Positions 36,668-45,697 of a stretch of 64,000 nt of DNA are shown one piece after another. Positions within the stretch are counted from its first letter, which is position 1; each line of letters opens with the position of its first letter. The stretch spans positions 124,001-188,000 of the forward strand of contig NZ_JASD01000008.1 of the NCBI RefSeq assembly GCF_000622385.1, written 5' to 3'. Position numbers and translations under genes: made by a program. A model generated the notes under the pieces. The model did no database searches. It saw only the letters and a program-made list of their open reading frames with translations, and was not told the DNA's origin. Source of the stretch: Sulfitobacter noctilucicola. GTDB lineage: Bacteria > Pseudomonadota > Alphaproteobacteria > Rhodobacterales > Rhodobacteraceae.

Positions 36668-36696
36668 GGTAGTCCCCCTTGCTTCGGAGGACAGTG

Positions 36697-37197
36697 TTAC
36701 GCCCGCCCGTAAGCCTCTGCAATGGCGACCTGAAGCGCTTCTTGCGGGGTTTTATCCCCCCAGACCTGAAGCTGCAGCGCAGGATAGTAGCGCTCTGCTG
36801 ACATGACAGCGGCACCGATCATGGTGTCGATCTGCTCTGCACTGGCATCGTGGCCACCTGCGCAAACAAGCCCGTAGCGATAGACCATCAGTTTCTGCTC
36901 GGCCCAATAGGTAAAGGCACCGGCCCAGCATTGATCGTTCACAAGGTTCAGCAACTCATACAGCCCCGCCATCTTGGCCTCTGGCGGATCAAGCTCGAAT
37001 GTGCAAATCAGTCGCAGTGTTTCGTCGTAAGCGGACCATGCAAGCGTGATCGAATAGGTCCGCCACTGGCCTTCGACTGCCATGGCAATCTGTTCGTCAG
37101 ATATGCGGTCGAAGTCCCACTCGTGATAGGCTGCCAAAGTCTCGACGATATCAATGGGATGAATATCTTCTTCAAGGTATTGCTCGGTCAGGGCCAT
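36697..37197 (-). CDS. YbjN-domain protein
   Basis: A 166-residue cytoplasmic protein of the YbjN family, beginning MALTEQYLEEDIHPIDIVET, with WAGAFTYWAEQKLMVYRYGL in the middle. YbjN domains have a type III secretion chaperone-like fold and a poorly defined regulatory role. The ATG at 37197 is used; the frame is open another 79 codons, but those codons give Cys/Pro-rich residues unlike the family. It sits just upstream of proC on the same strand. Confidence 0.8.
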   Translation of the reverse strand: MALTEQYLEEDIHPIDIVETLAAYHEWDFDRISDEQIAMAVEGQWRTYSITLAWSAYDETLRLICTFELDPPEAKMAGLYELLNLVNDQCWAGAFTYWAEQKLMVYRYGLVCAGGHDASAEQIDTMIGAAVMSAERYYPALQLQVWGDKTPQEALQVAIAEAYGRA

Positions 37198-37455
37198 TTT
37201 CGACACCTCTTTTTTGATGTCCAAGCCCGGGCAAACGCCGCACCAGACTTGGATGCCTGTACAACAGTCCGTGGAAGTTCCACCGACTGCTACAAGATAT
37301 GGTGGAGGCAAAGTAGGTGTTCTGGCAACCCCCTTTTCTGGGGATAACCACAATTCGTGGGGGATAACTACGATATGTTGTGTATTGTGTGCAGCTACGG
37401 CCCAGACTTGCCCATTGATCTTTGGAAAGGGCAAGAGCCGCGGCTTAGGGTGTGG

Positions 37456-37962
37456 TCAATCCGGTTTCTGGAACTTGAACATGACAGAGCGCAGCTTGTC
37501 GCGGTCGGATTCCGCCATCCCGAAGGACAAAGTGCCCCATGCCTCTGGGCGGCTGAGCACGGTTTCCTCGTTCAATGACTTCCCGCGCGGCACTTCTGTC
37601 AGCTTCAGACGGGGAAACGCATCGATCAGCTGATCTACCGGCGGTGCCACATCATTCGGGATCGTCAGGACAAGAACATTGGGCGCACCGGTGGGCATAT
37701 AACTAAGACTGACTTTCTCTAGAACTAAATCAGCAGGCGTCTCGCCAGCCCCTTCATCGCGCAGCTTGCGGTCTTTTGAAACCGGCGTCACCACGATGCC
37801 GAGCTGCGCTTTGACCGCTTCGGCACTTTGTGGCGGATCATTCACCATCGCCTGCACAAGGCCGATATATGTTGTTTTGTCGGTCATTTTCTCTCCTTGC
37901 TGCGCCTGTGCAATCGGGGGCAACCAGCACAGAATCCAGATTAGCCACGCATATCGTCTCAT
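37456..37962 (-). CDS. Small exported protein downstream of the metallopeptidase
   Basis: A 168-residue protein that I do not recognise. The N-terminus (MRRYAWLIWILCWLPPIAQA) is a good Sec signal peptide with cleavage after AQA, so the mature protein is periplasmic or secreted, with no lipobox. The mature part has no cysteine and no recognisable motif. It begins 18 bases after the stop of the 714-residue metallopeptidase gene on the same strand, so the two form a unit; it could be an inhibitor or immunity partner. An internal ATG at 37887 with GGAGAG would make a cytoplasmic form. Confidence 0.65.
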   Translation of the reverse strand: MRRYAWLIWILCWLPPIAQAQQGEKMTDKTTYIGLVQAMVNDPPQSAEAVKAQLGIVVTPVSKDRKLRDEGAGETPADLVLEKVSLSYMPTGAPNVLVLTIPNDVAPPVDQLIDAFPRLKLTEVPRGKSLNEETVLSRPEAWGTLSFGMAESDRDKLRSVMFKFQKPD

Positions 37963-37980
37963 CTCAGATTCCGCGCGCCG

Positions 37981-40125
37981 TCAAAGCTTCTGAAACCACC
38001 AAAGACTGTCATAATACTCGCCATAATATTCGTTGTAATCGGCGCAGGGTTGGCCGTCAGCGCAATCGATTGAAGGCACCTCGCCTGCGGCATAGACCCG
38101 CGCAATCGCAGCCTCGGCGGCATCTGCATCACCATCAATCAGGTATTGGTCATAGATGCGGTTGTAATCGGCATGATTGGCCGATCTACCGGAAATAGTG
38201 ATGTCGCTGCCGCCATTCTCAAGGATTTCACGTTGAACCCGGATGTTTTCCAGTGTTGCCGCACCCTCCCCCGCTAGCATGCTGTCCAGATAGGCTTGCT
38301 TGCTGCTCATGTCAGGGTCTTCGTCCTCGTTTTCGGCATGGCCGACTTCATGAGATAACGAACGCACGATTTGCGTCGGGTCGGACAGGTAATTGGCGTC
38401 AATCGTGATCGTCGAAGAGGCATGCGAACAGCCGCTGCCGCCGCCTGCGTCGCCAACCACGACCTGCCAGCCTGCCGCTTCGAGATCTTCAAGCGACTGG
38501 GTCAATTCAGGCGACCGACCTGCCAGTTCCAGCGCATCAATGGTCATGCCCGTGGTCATGCCTGGCGCATCCTGCGCAAGCATTGCTGCGTTGAATTCAG
38601 AAATCGCGTCAATCCCGTTGGCAATCTCGGCCTCGGCCGCAACCCAGTCTTCGGCAGCGGCCAGCGCATCAATCGGAGGAATGGTTTTGCGCACTGCTGT
38701 GATCTCGGCGCTCAGCGCAGAGGTTGCATCATTTTCCGCCGCACGCACCTGCCGGTCAAAGCTGCTGCGCCTGCTGGTATAGGCGGTCTTTTTGGCTTCA
38801 ATCGCGGCAAAGAACTCTACCAGTTTCGCCTCAAGCGCCGCGATCTTGAGCAGGGCGGTCTCATAATCTTCGGCGGTTGCGGCCAGTTCCATCTCGGTCT
38901 GTATCGTGGCAAGCGCCGATTGGATAGGCTGCAAATAGGTCCATTCGGGGCGTGACGTGCTGGCCTCAAGCAATTCGTCCTGCATCGCAGCCAGCCGCGC
39001 CTCGTATAGATCACGGTCGGAAAGAACGGCCTCGATTGCTTCGATCGCGGTCTTAAAGGGGGGAAGGTTCAGCAGTGCGGTTTCATAATTCTGTTCCGCC
39101 TCTGCCGCGACAATCGCATCCTGCAACTCGATCATGGCCTGCATCGCCTCTGCCGTCCGCGCCACTTCGGATGTATTGAGGACCGCCGCACGCGCCTCAA
39201 GCGGGCGGTAGTCAGCCTCAAAACTGTCGCGCTGTTCGGACAGGGTGGTGAATTGCGCGTGCAGGGTTTCGACCAACCCGGTGAGGTTTTGCAACAAGGT
39301 GAGCGCCGCCGGATAGTCATGGGCTGTGGCCGCAGCCTCCATCTCGGTCTGGACGCCAAGGATTTCGGCCTGCGCCTCGACAAGGGCGGTAAAGTCCGTG
39401 GAAGACAAATCGTCAAGTTTGGATTGAATCGCCTCAAGGCCCGTCTGGTATTCGGCCATCTGCTGCTGCAGTTCGTCCAGCCGTTGCTCAAGCGGCTCCA
39501 GCAACAGGATGGCATCTGCAAGCAGGCTCTCGGCCTCGACAAAATTGCGGGCATCGGCAGCTGCATCAATGGTGCCGTTGCGGCTTTCGACGCTGGCAAG
39601 CCCTGATACAATTTCTTCGGCGGGAGGCTGTGCAAAGCGCAAGACATCGCAGCGCGTGTCATAGCTTTCGCGGGTCGGCAAATAGCGGGCTTGCGCCGCA
39701 AATTGCAGCAGGTAATCGGCATAGACCGGCTCAAGGCTGACCAGCGCCTGATCCAGCGCAGTGGTCGCATCGGCCCAACGCTCATCGGTGACGGCAAGCG
39801 GGATCGGATCAAATTCACCAGCCATGGTCACGGCATCTGGATGATCAAAGGCCTGAAGTTCGGCCAACTGCCCCTGCGCCGTAGTGAGTTCCCCCGCCCG
39901 GCCCAGCCAGATGTCGCGGTTGCGTTCAACCTCCGCGCGCAGTTCTGCGATCGCATCACGTAACTGGTTGATCTTGCCCAACACACGGTCGAGCGCCTCC
40001 TGCTCGGTGGCATCAATCACACCATCCTGCATATAAAGCTGACGCATCTGGCCTTCCTGGCCTTCCATCGTCGTTACCTGCGCTTCGCCTTCTTCAATTC
40101 TGACAAGCTTCACATTCCGGGCCAT
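37981..40125 (-). CDS. Coiled-coil zinc metallopeptidase, possible effector
   Basis: A 714-residue protein without signal peptide or membrane segments. Residues 1 to about 530 are acidic, Ala/Leu/Glu-rich helices containing repeated units of the form A-x(2)-x-D-Y-x-x-A-L-x-x-L-x-x-L (for example ATAHDYPAALTLLQNLTGLV and ATAEDYETALLKIAALEAKL). From about residue 540 a compact domain follows with the zincin motif SHEVGHAENE (His592, Glu593, His596) and a possible third ligand Glu620 in LAGEGAATLENI, ending YNEYYGEYYDSLWWFQ. This layout resembles toxin-type metallopeptidases delivered by contractile secretion systems, but none is encoded here. The ATG at 40125 with TTGAGG is preferred over the TTG at 40137. 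Confidence 0.7.
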   Translation of the reverse strand: MARNVKLVRIEEGEAQVTTMEGQEGQMRQLYMQDGVIDATEQEALDRVLGKINQLRDAIAELRAEVERNRDIWLGRAGELTTAQGQLAELQAFDHPDAVTMAGEFDPIPLAVTDERWADATTALDQALVSLEPVYADYLLQFAAQARYLPTRESYDTRCDVLRFAQPPAEEIVSGLASVESRNGTIDAAADARNFVEAESLLADAILLLEPLEQRLDELQQQMAEYQTGLEAIQSKLDDLSSTDFTALVEAQAEILGVQTEMEAAATAHDYPAALTLLQNLTGLVETLHAQFTTLSEQRDSFEADYRPLEARAAVLNTSEVARTAEAMQAMIELQDAIVAAEAEQNYETALLNLPPFKTAIEAIEAVLSDRDLYEARLAAMQDELLEASTSRPEWTYLQPIQSALATIQTEMELAATAEDYETALLKIAALEAKLVEFFAAIEAKKTAYTSRRSSFDRQVRAAENDATSALSAEITAVRKTIPPIDALAAAEDWVAAEAEIANGIDAISEFNAAMLAQDAPGMTTGMTIDALELAGRSPELTQSLEDLEAAGWQVVVGDAGGGSGCSHASSTITIDANYLSDPTQIVRSLSHEVGHAENEDEDPDMSSKQAYLDSMLAGEGAATLENIRVQREILENGGSDITISGRSANHADYNRIYDQYLIDGDADAAEAAIARVYAAGEVPSIDCADGQPCADYNEYYGEYYDSLWWFQKL

Positions 40126-40211
40126 GACAAACCTCAAGAGAGCGCAGAAGCACTATAAGCGCACCGCGCAAGACTACAGATTTTCAGGTAACAGGTGAGG
40201 ATGAAATGAAA

Positions 40212-40229
40212 GGCAGAAAAAATTCCGCC
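40212..40229 (-). terminator. Weak terminator-like hairpin after ubiK
   Basis: On the minus strand GGCGGAA, four T, TTCTGCC, then TTTCATTTC. Seven pairs with one G-U. It lies between ubiK and the metallopeptidase gene and could separate them, but the stem is short and lies downstream of the predicted metallopeptidase promoter. Confidence 0.35.
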
Positions 40230-40271
40230 CCACCGTTCCTAAAATGACTAACTTAAAAATGACTTATACGG

Positions 40272-40300
40272 ATCATACCACAAAACATGCATTCCAGCAA
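40272..40300 (-). promoter_or_regulatory. Sigma-70-type promoter for the metallopeptidase gene
   Basis: Minus strand TTGCTG (40300-40295), 17 bases, TATGAT (40277-40272), about 147 bases before the start codon. The -10 is one base from consensus. It makes the metallopeptidase unit independent of ubiK. Confidence 0.5.
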
Positions 40301-40355
40301 CGTGGCGGTACAACCCTGAGTTCGTTCAAGAAAGTAGGAACGGCGGCAGTATTGG

Positions 40356-40595
40356 TTACTTTGCTTCTAGCTTTTCGAGTCGCGCTTTCAACGCTTCATT
40401 CTCTTCACGCGCTTTTTGCGCCATGGCGCGTACGGCGTCGAACTCTTCGCGGGTGACAAAGTCGCGGTCTGCCAACCAGCGGTCCATCAGACCTTTCATG
40501 GCGTTTTCGGCTTCGTCCTTGGCCCCTTGCGCCACACCCATGGCATTGGTCATCATCTGCGACATATCGTCAAAAAACTTGTTGCGGGTCTGCAT
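40356..40595 (-). CDS. ubiK: UbiK-type (BMFP/YqiC) accessory protein
   Basis: A 79-residue helical protein starting MQTRNKFFDDMSQMMTNAMG and ending in a Glu/Lys coiled coil (REENEALKARLEKLEAK). This is the BMFP/YqiC family, whose member UbiK assists ubiquinone biosynthesis and binds membranes. It is divergent from lgt, with 93 bases between starts. Confidence 0.85.
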   Translation of the reverse strand: MQTRNKFFDDMSQMMTNAMGVAQGAKDEAENAMKGLMDRWLADRDFVTREEFDAVRAMAQKAREENEALKARLEKLEAK

Positions 40596-40688
40596 TTCGG
40601 TCTCCGATCTTTGGTTGTCCTTTATATGGGGGCTGACACGCGTTCAGGCAAGGTTGACTTCCAGCGTTAACCGGTCTCAATCGGCGCT

Positions 40689-41573
40689 ATGAACGCGCTC
40701 ATCCCCTTTCCGAATATATCACCCGAAGTTTTCTCCGTATCGCTTTTCGGGATAGACTTCGCGCTGCGCTGGTATGCGTTGGCTTATATCGTCGGCATTC
40801 TACTGGGGTGGCGGCTGGTGTTGCGTGCTGCCGCGACGCCGCGCCTGTGGCCGGACAACAAGCCCGTAATGACAAAGGGCCAGATCGAGGATCTTCTGTT
40901 CTGGATCATCCTCGGCGTTATTCTTGGTGGGCGCCTAGGGTATGTGCTGTTCTATCAGGCCGGATACTATCTGACGAACCCGCTTCGCATTCTGCAACTT
41001 TGGGAAGGCGGCATGTCTTTCCACGGTGGGGCCATCGGTGTCATCCTCGCTGCCTTCTTCTACACCAAGCGGTATAATATCCCGACAATCTCTGCCGGTG
41101 ATCTGGTGGCGCTTGGCCTTGCACCGGGATTGCTGTTGGGCCGTATTGCCAATTTCATCAACGCAGAGCTTTGGGGGCGTCCGACCGACCTGCTTTGGGG
41201 TGTAGCCTTCCCTACGCAGGCCGCGCAGTATTGTCCCGATGTTGTGGGGGTCTGCGCCCGCCATCCATCCCAGCTCTACGAGGCGATGCTTGAAGGTTTG
41301 GTTTTGGGTGGCCTCCTGATCTGGATGGCTTGGCGGCGCGGCGCGTTCAAAAGAGAAGGCCTGATGATGGGCACCTTTCTGGCAGGCTACGGTGCCGCGC
41401 GGTTCTTTGTTGAGTTCTTCCGTCAGCCCGATGCGCAGTTCATCTCTGACGGCAACCCGCTCGGACTTGCGCTGCACTCAGGTGGATACGGGCTGACAAT
41501 GGGGCAGCTTTTGTGCATCCCGATGATCCTGGTTGGTGTATTCTTCATCCTGAGGGCCCGCCGCACAGCATGA
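40689..41573 (+). CDS. lgt: Prolipoprotein diacylglyceryl transferase
   Basis: Transfers diacylglyceryl to the lipobox cysteine of prelipoproteins in the inner membrane. The 294-residue multi-spanning protein has the family signature [28 protein letters not shown] (essential His/Gly), and a C-terminal [15 protein letters not shown]. The lipase at 55147, with a lipobox, would be a client. Its stop overlaps the midA start by four bases. Confidence 0.96.
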   Translation: MNALIPFPNISPEVFSVSLFGIDFALRWYALAYIVGILLGWRLVLRAAATPRLWPDNKPVMTKGQIEDLLFWIILGVILGGRLGYVLFYQAGYYLTNPLRILQLWEGGMSFHGGAIGVILAAFFYTKRYNIPTISAGDLVALGLAPGLLLGRIANFINAELWGRPTDLLWGVAFPTQAAQYCPDVVGVCARHPSQLYEAMLEGLVLGGLLIWMAWRRGAFKREGLMMGTFLAGYGAARFFVEFFRQPDAQFISDGNPLGLALHSGGYGLTMGQLLCIPMILVGVFFILRARRTA

Positions 41574-42628
41574 CACTCCTGAGCCAGATTGCCAGCCGGA
41601 TTGCCGCACATGGGCCGATGCGGATCGACGAATACATGACCACCTGCCTGCTGCACCCGACGCTTGGCTATTATACCACGCGGGATCCGCTGGGACGTGA
41701 CGGGGACTTTGTAACATCCCCCGAGATCAGTCAGATGTTCGGTGAGTTGATCGGCCTTTCCCTGGCGCAGACATGGCTGCAAAACGGTGCTCCGCCATCC
41801 TTCATACTGGCAGAGCTTGGCCCCGGCCGTGGCACCCTTATGGCGGACGCCTTGCGTGCATGCCGCGGCGTGCCCAGGTTCATAGAAGCGGCGAACGTTA
41901 TTCTGATCGAAGCCTCGGACGTGTTGCGCGGCGCGCAGGCTGACGCACTGCGGGGCTACAACGTGAAGTGGTTTGACCGGATCGAGGACATGCCCCCGCA
42001 ACCGCTTTACCTCATTGCGAACGAGTTTTTCGATGCGCTGCCAATCCGCCAGTTCCAGCGATCAGGTGCGCAGTGGCAAGAGCGACAGGTCGGGCTTGAT
42101 GAGGGTACGCTTGTCTTCGGTCTTGCACCCCCTGCTCCCCAACCGACCTTGGCCGATCGTTTGAACAAGACGCCCGACGGCACCCTTGTGGAAATATGCG
42201 CAGCAGCCAGCCCGATAGCAGAAAGCATTGGTCAGCACATCGAACAATACGGTGGTGCGGCATTGATCATCGACTACGGCAATGCGCCGCTCAGCGGAAA
42301 TACACTTCAGGCGGTGAAGTCCCACGAGACGGTCAGCCCGCTGGAAACACCGGGCCAGGCAGACCTTACCGCTCACGTTGATTTCGCAGCATTGGCCGAG
42401 GCCGCGCCCTGCGCCAGCAGCAGCCTGATACCACAAGGCGTGTTTCTGGAGCGGCTGGGGATCACCGCCCGCGCGCAGTCACTTGCGCAGGCTTTGGCCG
42501 GTGACGCATTACAATCGCATATCGCCGCGCATCGGCGGTTGACGCACCCCGAGGAAATGGGAAATCTGTTCAAGGTGCTGGCGCTTTTCAAGCGTGACAG
42601 TACGCCACCGCCCGGAGTTGAGACATGA
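41570..42628 (+). CDS. SAM-dependent methyltransferase of the MidA/NDUFAF7 family
   Basis: A 352-residue protein with the SAM-binding motif [19 protein letters not shown] and the family marker [16 protein letters not shown]. In mitochondria NDUFAF7 methylates an arginine in complex I during assembly; the bacterial role is inferred. The start overlaps the lgt stop (ATGA), and the stop overlaps pgeF the same way, so lgt-midA-pgeF is one translationally coupled operon. Confidence 0.88.
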   Translation: MTLLSQIASRIAAHGPMRIDEYMTTCLLHPTLGYYTTRDPLGRDGDFVTSPEISQMFGELIGLSLAQTWLQNGAPPSFILAELGPGRGTLMADALRACRGVPRFIEAANVILIEASDVLRGAQADALRGYNVKWFDRIEDMPPQPLYLIANEFFDALPIRQFQRSGAQWQERQVGLDEGTLVFGLAPPAPQPTLADRLNKTPDGTLVEICAAASPIAESIGQHIEQYGGAALIIDYGNAPLSGNTLQAVKSHETVSPLETPGQADLTAHVDFAALAEAAPCASSSLIPQGVFLERLGITARAQSLAQALAGDALQSHIAAHRRLTHPEEMGNLFKVLALFKRDSTPPPGVET

Positions 42629-43380
42629 CACTGGAAATCCTGACCGCTGACAGTCTGGCCCAGACACGCCACGGCTTTTTCACCCGCAGGGGCGGAGCGT
42701 CTTCGGGTGTGTTCAGCGGATTGAACTGCGGGCACGGTAGCTCTGACCAGTCAGAGATTGTGGCAATCAACCGCTCCCGCGTAGCGGAAGCCATCGGCGT
42801 TGCGCCCGATCATCTTGCCGGTGTGCATCAGGTTCATTCTGCGCAGGCTATAACGCTGCATGGTCCCCAGACAGACAAACCAAAAGCCGATGCTTTGGTC
42901 ACGGCAACACCGGGGCTCGCGCTTTCGGTACTTACCGCCGATTGCCAGCCTGTGCTGTTCGCAGATGTGGATGCGGGTGTCATCGGTGCCGCGCACGCAG
43001 GCTGGCGCGGCGCACTGGACGGTGTGCTTGATGCCACGGTTGAGGCAATGGAAGCACTTGGTGCGGACCGAAGTAACATCCTCGCCGTCATCGGCCCTTG
43101 TATCAGCCAACGCGCATATGAGGTCGGGCCGGAGTTCATGGACGATTTTCTGGCGCAAGACCCAGACTTTGACCGCTTCTTTGCCCAAGGAGAAGGTGAC
43201 CGTCTGCTCTTTGACCTGCCGGGCTTTGGGCTAAGCCGTCTGCGGGCCGCTGGTGTGGGCAGCAGTGAATGGACGCGCCACTGCACCTATAGCGATGCAG
43301 ACCGATTCTATTCATACCGCCGCACGACACATGCGAAAGAAGCGGATTACGGTCGCCTGATTTCAGTCATCACGTTGTGA
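42625..43380 (+). CDS. pgeF: PgeF/YfiH-type multicopper-oxidase-like (laccase domain) protein
   Basis: A 251-residue protein of the DUF152/PgeF family, which has purine nucleoside phosphorylase activity and, in E. coli, prevents misincorporation into peptidoglycan. Metal ligands appear in GVHQVHSAQ, AHAGWRGALDGVL and HCTYSDADRFYSYRR. It is the last gene of the lgt operon. A weak GC hairpin follows. Confidence 0.9.
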   Translation: MTLEILTADSLAQTRHGFFTRRGGASSGVFSGLNCGHGSSDQSEIVAINRSRVAEAIGVAPDHLAGVHQVHSAQAITLHGPQTDKPKADALVTATPGLALSVLTADCQPVLFADVDAGVIGAAHAGWRGALDGVLDATVEAMEALGADRSNILAVIGPCISQRAYEVGPEFMDDFLAQDPDFDRFFAQGEGDRLLFDLPGFGLSRLRAAGVGSSEWTRHCTYSDADRFYSYRRTTHAKEADYGRLISVITL

Positions 43381-43392
43381 ACAGGGCGTAGA

Positions 43393-43411
43393 GGGGGCAA
43401 TCTCCGCCCCC
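43393..43411 (+). terminator. Weak GC hairpin after pgeF
   Basis: GGGGGC, a seven-base loop, GCCCCC, 12 bases after the pgeF stop, followed by GTTCTG instead of a U-run. Probably an attenuating or stabilising structure. Confidence 0.35.
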
Positions 43412-43669
43412 GTTCTGCCCAAATCCCTGTTCCATATGGGGAAACAATCCGCTGGTTTTGATCAGATTACCCTCGCTGGGCCTGCAAATACCCCATAAAA
43501 CAGGGTGTTTTGGCGAATTAAGGCACCTGCGTCACAATTCTTTTCGCCGGACCCTGAATTTTTCTGAAAAATCTAACGGCCTGACAAAAACCAGCCAGAT
43601 TGGACCGTCATATTCATCCTCAAGCAAAGGGCGACAACGTCCACACAAACCAGACCGAGGAACTGAGCC

Positions 43670-43813
43670 ATGAAAATCAAGACACGCTTCATCAAAGGCA
43701 TTGTAGAAACCGCAGCCAAAGAAGAGACCGTGATGCCATGGGCACGCGGTACACGCCGCGCGGCTTTTATCGAAAAGCGGAATGCCGCTGTAAAACTGCG
43801 CAAGACAGCCTGA
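43670..43813 (+). CDS. 47-residue basic conserved-looking protein
   Basis: Too short for most gene finders but convincing: ATG at 43670 with CCGAGG 9 bases upstream, 47 codons, then TGA and a very strong terminator. The product begins MKIKTRFIKGIVETAAKEET and ends in NAAVKLRKTA; it has about twelve Lys/Arg, no Cys and no hydrophobic helix, so it is cytosolic and possibly nucleic-acid binding. I do not know its function. Leader of about 290 bases to pgeF holds no other gene. Confidence 0.7.
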   Translation: MKIKTRFIKGIVETAAKEETVMPWARGTRRAAFIEKRNAAVKLRKTA

Positions 43814-43870
43814 TCCCCACCTCCTCCAAGGTGTTCTGACAGGTAACGAGTGCTTAGGTCGTTATACCAA

Positions 43871-43908
43871 CCCCGGATGCGTCGATTCGCATCCGGGGTT
43901 TTTCTTTT
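43871..43908 (+). terminator. Strong rho-independent terminator of the 47-residue gene
   Basis: Eleven perfect pairs CCCCGGATGCG / CGCATCCGGGG with a six-base loop, followed by TTTTTCTTTT. Confidence 0.93.
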
Positions 43909-44070
43909 GGGCCGAAATGTGGCGAAACTCGGCAAAACCACCGAAACAAAATGGCCAAGTTTGGGCGAATTGGCGTTAAATTCAGTTCTAATGTTGTTCA
44001 AACTTTGACAATGGGCGTGCAATCAGGTGTTTTGGTCCTCATAGAAGAACCGAAATGACTACCTGTTATT

Positions 44071-44100
44071 TCCGTGCTTGTCGGTGGGGGCCGACACGGA
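44071..44100 (+). promoter_or_regulatory. Bulged hairpin in the leader of the Hint gene
   Basis: TCCGT, a four-base bulge, GTCGG, loop TGGGGG, then CCGAC and ACGGA. It ends 28 bases before the ATG, upstream of the ribosome site. Possible leader structure. Confidence 0.35.
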
Positions 44101-44128
44101 TGTGACCAACCTGAGAAAAGGTGATCGC

Positions 44129-44905
44129 ATGACACTGACTGCTGCCTTGGGCCCGCGCCCGACTTCCGCTTCCCGTATGGGGGCATACTCATCTGCCGAT
44201 AACTCTTACGCGTCACCTGCCGAAAAGATCCCGATGCGTAACTTTGAGATTGCTGCATTGCGTTCGGACAACTCGTTCTACGTCGGGCAAGACAAGGCAC
44301 CTGCCATCTCTTTGTTTGACAACGCGTTCTCCGCATTTGCCCGCGGTACGTTGATCAGCACACCCCATGGCGATCTGGCTATTGAGGATCTGCAGCCTGG
44401 CGACATGATCAACACATCAACAGGCGAGCCGGCCAAACTGATCTGGGTCGGATCAAGCAGCTTTGTGCCTGCCGACGTTCAGAAACGCACACCTTTGCTG
44501 CGCATCATGGCTGATACTTTCGGTCAGGGCCGCCCGAATTCGTTTCTGACTGTGGGTCCGGCGGCTCGCATCCTGCACACGCCGCACCGGTTGCGTTCAG
44601 TCGCTGGTGAAAAGCGGATGCTGACACCCGTGCGTGAATTTCTTGACGGTGTGAACGTGATCGAGGTGGTCCCTCCGACACCTGTGCGTCTGTTTCACAT
44701 CTGTCTTGATCGTCACGCGGCCATCAGCGCCGGCGGCGTCGAGATGGAGACATTCCACCCCGGTGCAAACGCGACAAAGTCCGTGTCACACGCCTTGCGC
44801 GACCGGTTCCTCGGGATGTTCCCGCAGATCAGCCACATCACCGACTTCGGTCCGCTGGCCCATCCGCGCGCGCCAGAGCGGGATGCGGAATTCGACGCGA
44901 TCTGA
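44129..44905 (+). CDS. Hint-domain (Hedgehog/intein-like) protein lacking the nucleophile
   Basis: A 258-residue protein with the Hint_2-type domain common in roseobacters. It begins about residue 68 with AFARGTLISTPHGDLAIEDL, followed by QPGDMI and LIWVGSSSF, TPHRLRSV, and a C-terminal region. In the standard motif C-F-x-x-G-T the Cys is Ala69 here, so self-cleavage is unlikely. The N-terminal 67 residues are Ser/Ala-rich with no clear signal peptide. The start at 44129 has GAAAAGG 8 bases upstream. Confidence 0.8.
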   Translation: MTLTAALGPRPTSASRMGAYSSADNSYASPAEKIPMRNFEIAALRSDNSFYVGQDKAPAISLFDNAFSAFARGTLISTPHGDLAIEDLQPGDMINTSTGEPAKLIWVGSSSFVPADVQKRTPLLRIMADTFGQGRPNSFLTVGPAARILHTPHRLRSVAGEKRMLTPVREFLDGVNVIEVVPPTPVRLFHICLDRHAAISAGGVEMETFHPGANATKSVSHALRDRFLGMFPQISHITDFGPLAHPRAPERDAEFDAI

Positions 44906-44950
44906 TATTTGAACAGCGTGGCAGGCCAACCGGTGCCGCCCGCAAGAGTG

Positions 44951-44982
44951 CTCCTCCTGACAACTGCTCGCGTCAGGGGGAG
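44951..44982 (+). terminator. Hairpin between the Hint gene and lrp
   Basis: CTCCTCCTGAC, ten-base loop, GTCAGGGGGAG: eleven pairs with one G-U. It overlaps the lrp stop codon and has no U-run, so termination is only possible, not clear. Confidence 0.35.
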
Positions 44983-45473
44983 ACTTCCAACCGTTTCTCT
45001 AGCACGTCGAACGGCACACCCGGTTCATCCTTGGCACCCCGGATGACAAGACTTGTCTTAACGCTTTCGACATTTGGCGTGGTCAAAAGCTCTCCGGTCA
45101 GGAAGCTTTGAAAGGATGACAGATCAGGGGCCACACATTTCAGGACAAAATCCACCTCGCCATTGAGCATGTGACACTCGCGCACCAGCGGCCACTCACG
45201 GCACTTTTGCTCAAAAGCGCTCAGATCGGCTTCGGCCTGACTGGCAAGGCCGACCATCGCAAAGACCTGCACTTCGAACCCGAGCTCTCGGGCATCGACC
45301 TGCGCATGGTAGCCTCTGATATAACCCTGCTCTTCCAATGTGCGCACCCGTCGAAGGCACGGAGGTGCCGAAATGCCAACGCGCTTTGCCAGCTCTACGT
45401 TTGTCATACGGCCATCTGCCTGCAACTCAGCCAAAATTTTCCGATCAATCGGATCAAGCCTTGTACCTGCCAT
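44973..45473 (-). CDS. Lrp/AsnC-family transcriptional regulator
   Basis: A 166-residue regulator: HTH with MTNVELAKRVGISAPPCLRR, then an RAM-type ligand domain (LVRECHMLNGEVDFVLKCVA). Such proteins respond to amino acids. The ATG at 45473 is used in place of the TTG at 45476. It is divergent from trxB with 224 AT-rich bases between, and an effect on trxB is plausible from position only. Confidence 0.9.
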   Translation of the reverse strand: MAGTRLDPIDRKILAELQADGRMTNVELAKRVGISAPPCLRRVRTLEEQGYIRGYHAQVDARELGFEVQVFAMVGLASQAEADLSAFEQKCREWPLVRECHMLNGEVDFVLKCVAPDLSSFQSFLTGELLTTPNVESVKTSLVIRGAKDEPGVPFDVLEKRLEVSP

Positions 45474-45697
45474 CAAACGCCCCTTTCAATTTGCGATTGT
45501 TATAGCGATACACCAGCCAGCCGCAATATTATTTCGCCATAGCGCAACATTCTTTCTGCGCTTTCGGGACCCTGAATTTGGGCAATCAAATCAACGGTAA
45601 GGGGCAGTGCAGGCTGCGCCGTGTTTCTGGGGGTTTAAGACGGGTCCTTGCACGGTTATATCACCGGAAACGAACATTGTTTCTTGGGGGATGCCAG

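Larger units (their letters stand above)
43814..44128. other. 315-base gap between the 47-residue gene and the Hint gene
   Basis: Holds the terminator at 43871-43908, then AT-rich sequence with TTGACA at 44005, the word GGTGTTTTGG at 44026, and a bulged hairpin at 44071-44100 just before the Hint gene. I see no coding signal. Confidence 0.6.

Noticed and set aside
43573..44022. 149-codon frame antisense to the 47-residue gene
   Set aside because: It would run through the strong terminator and has no ribosome site; the plus-strand small gene is better supported.
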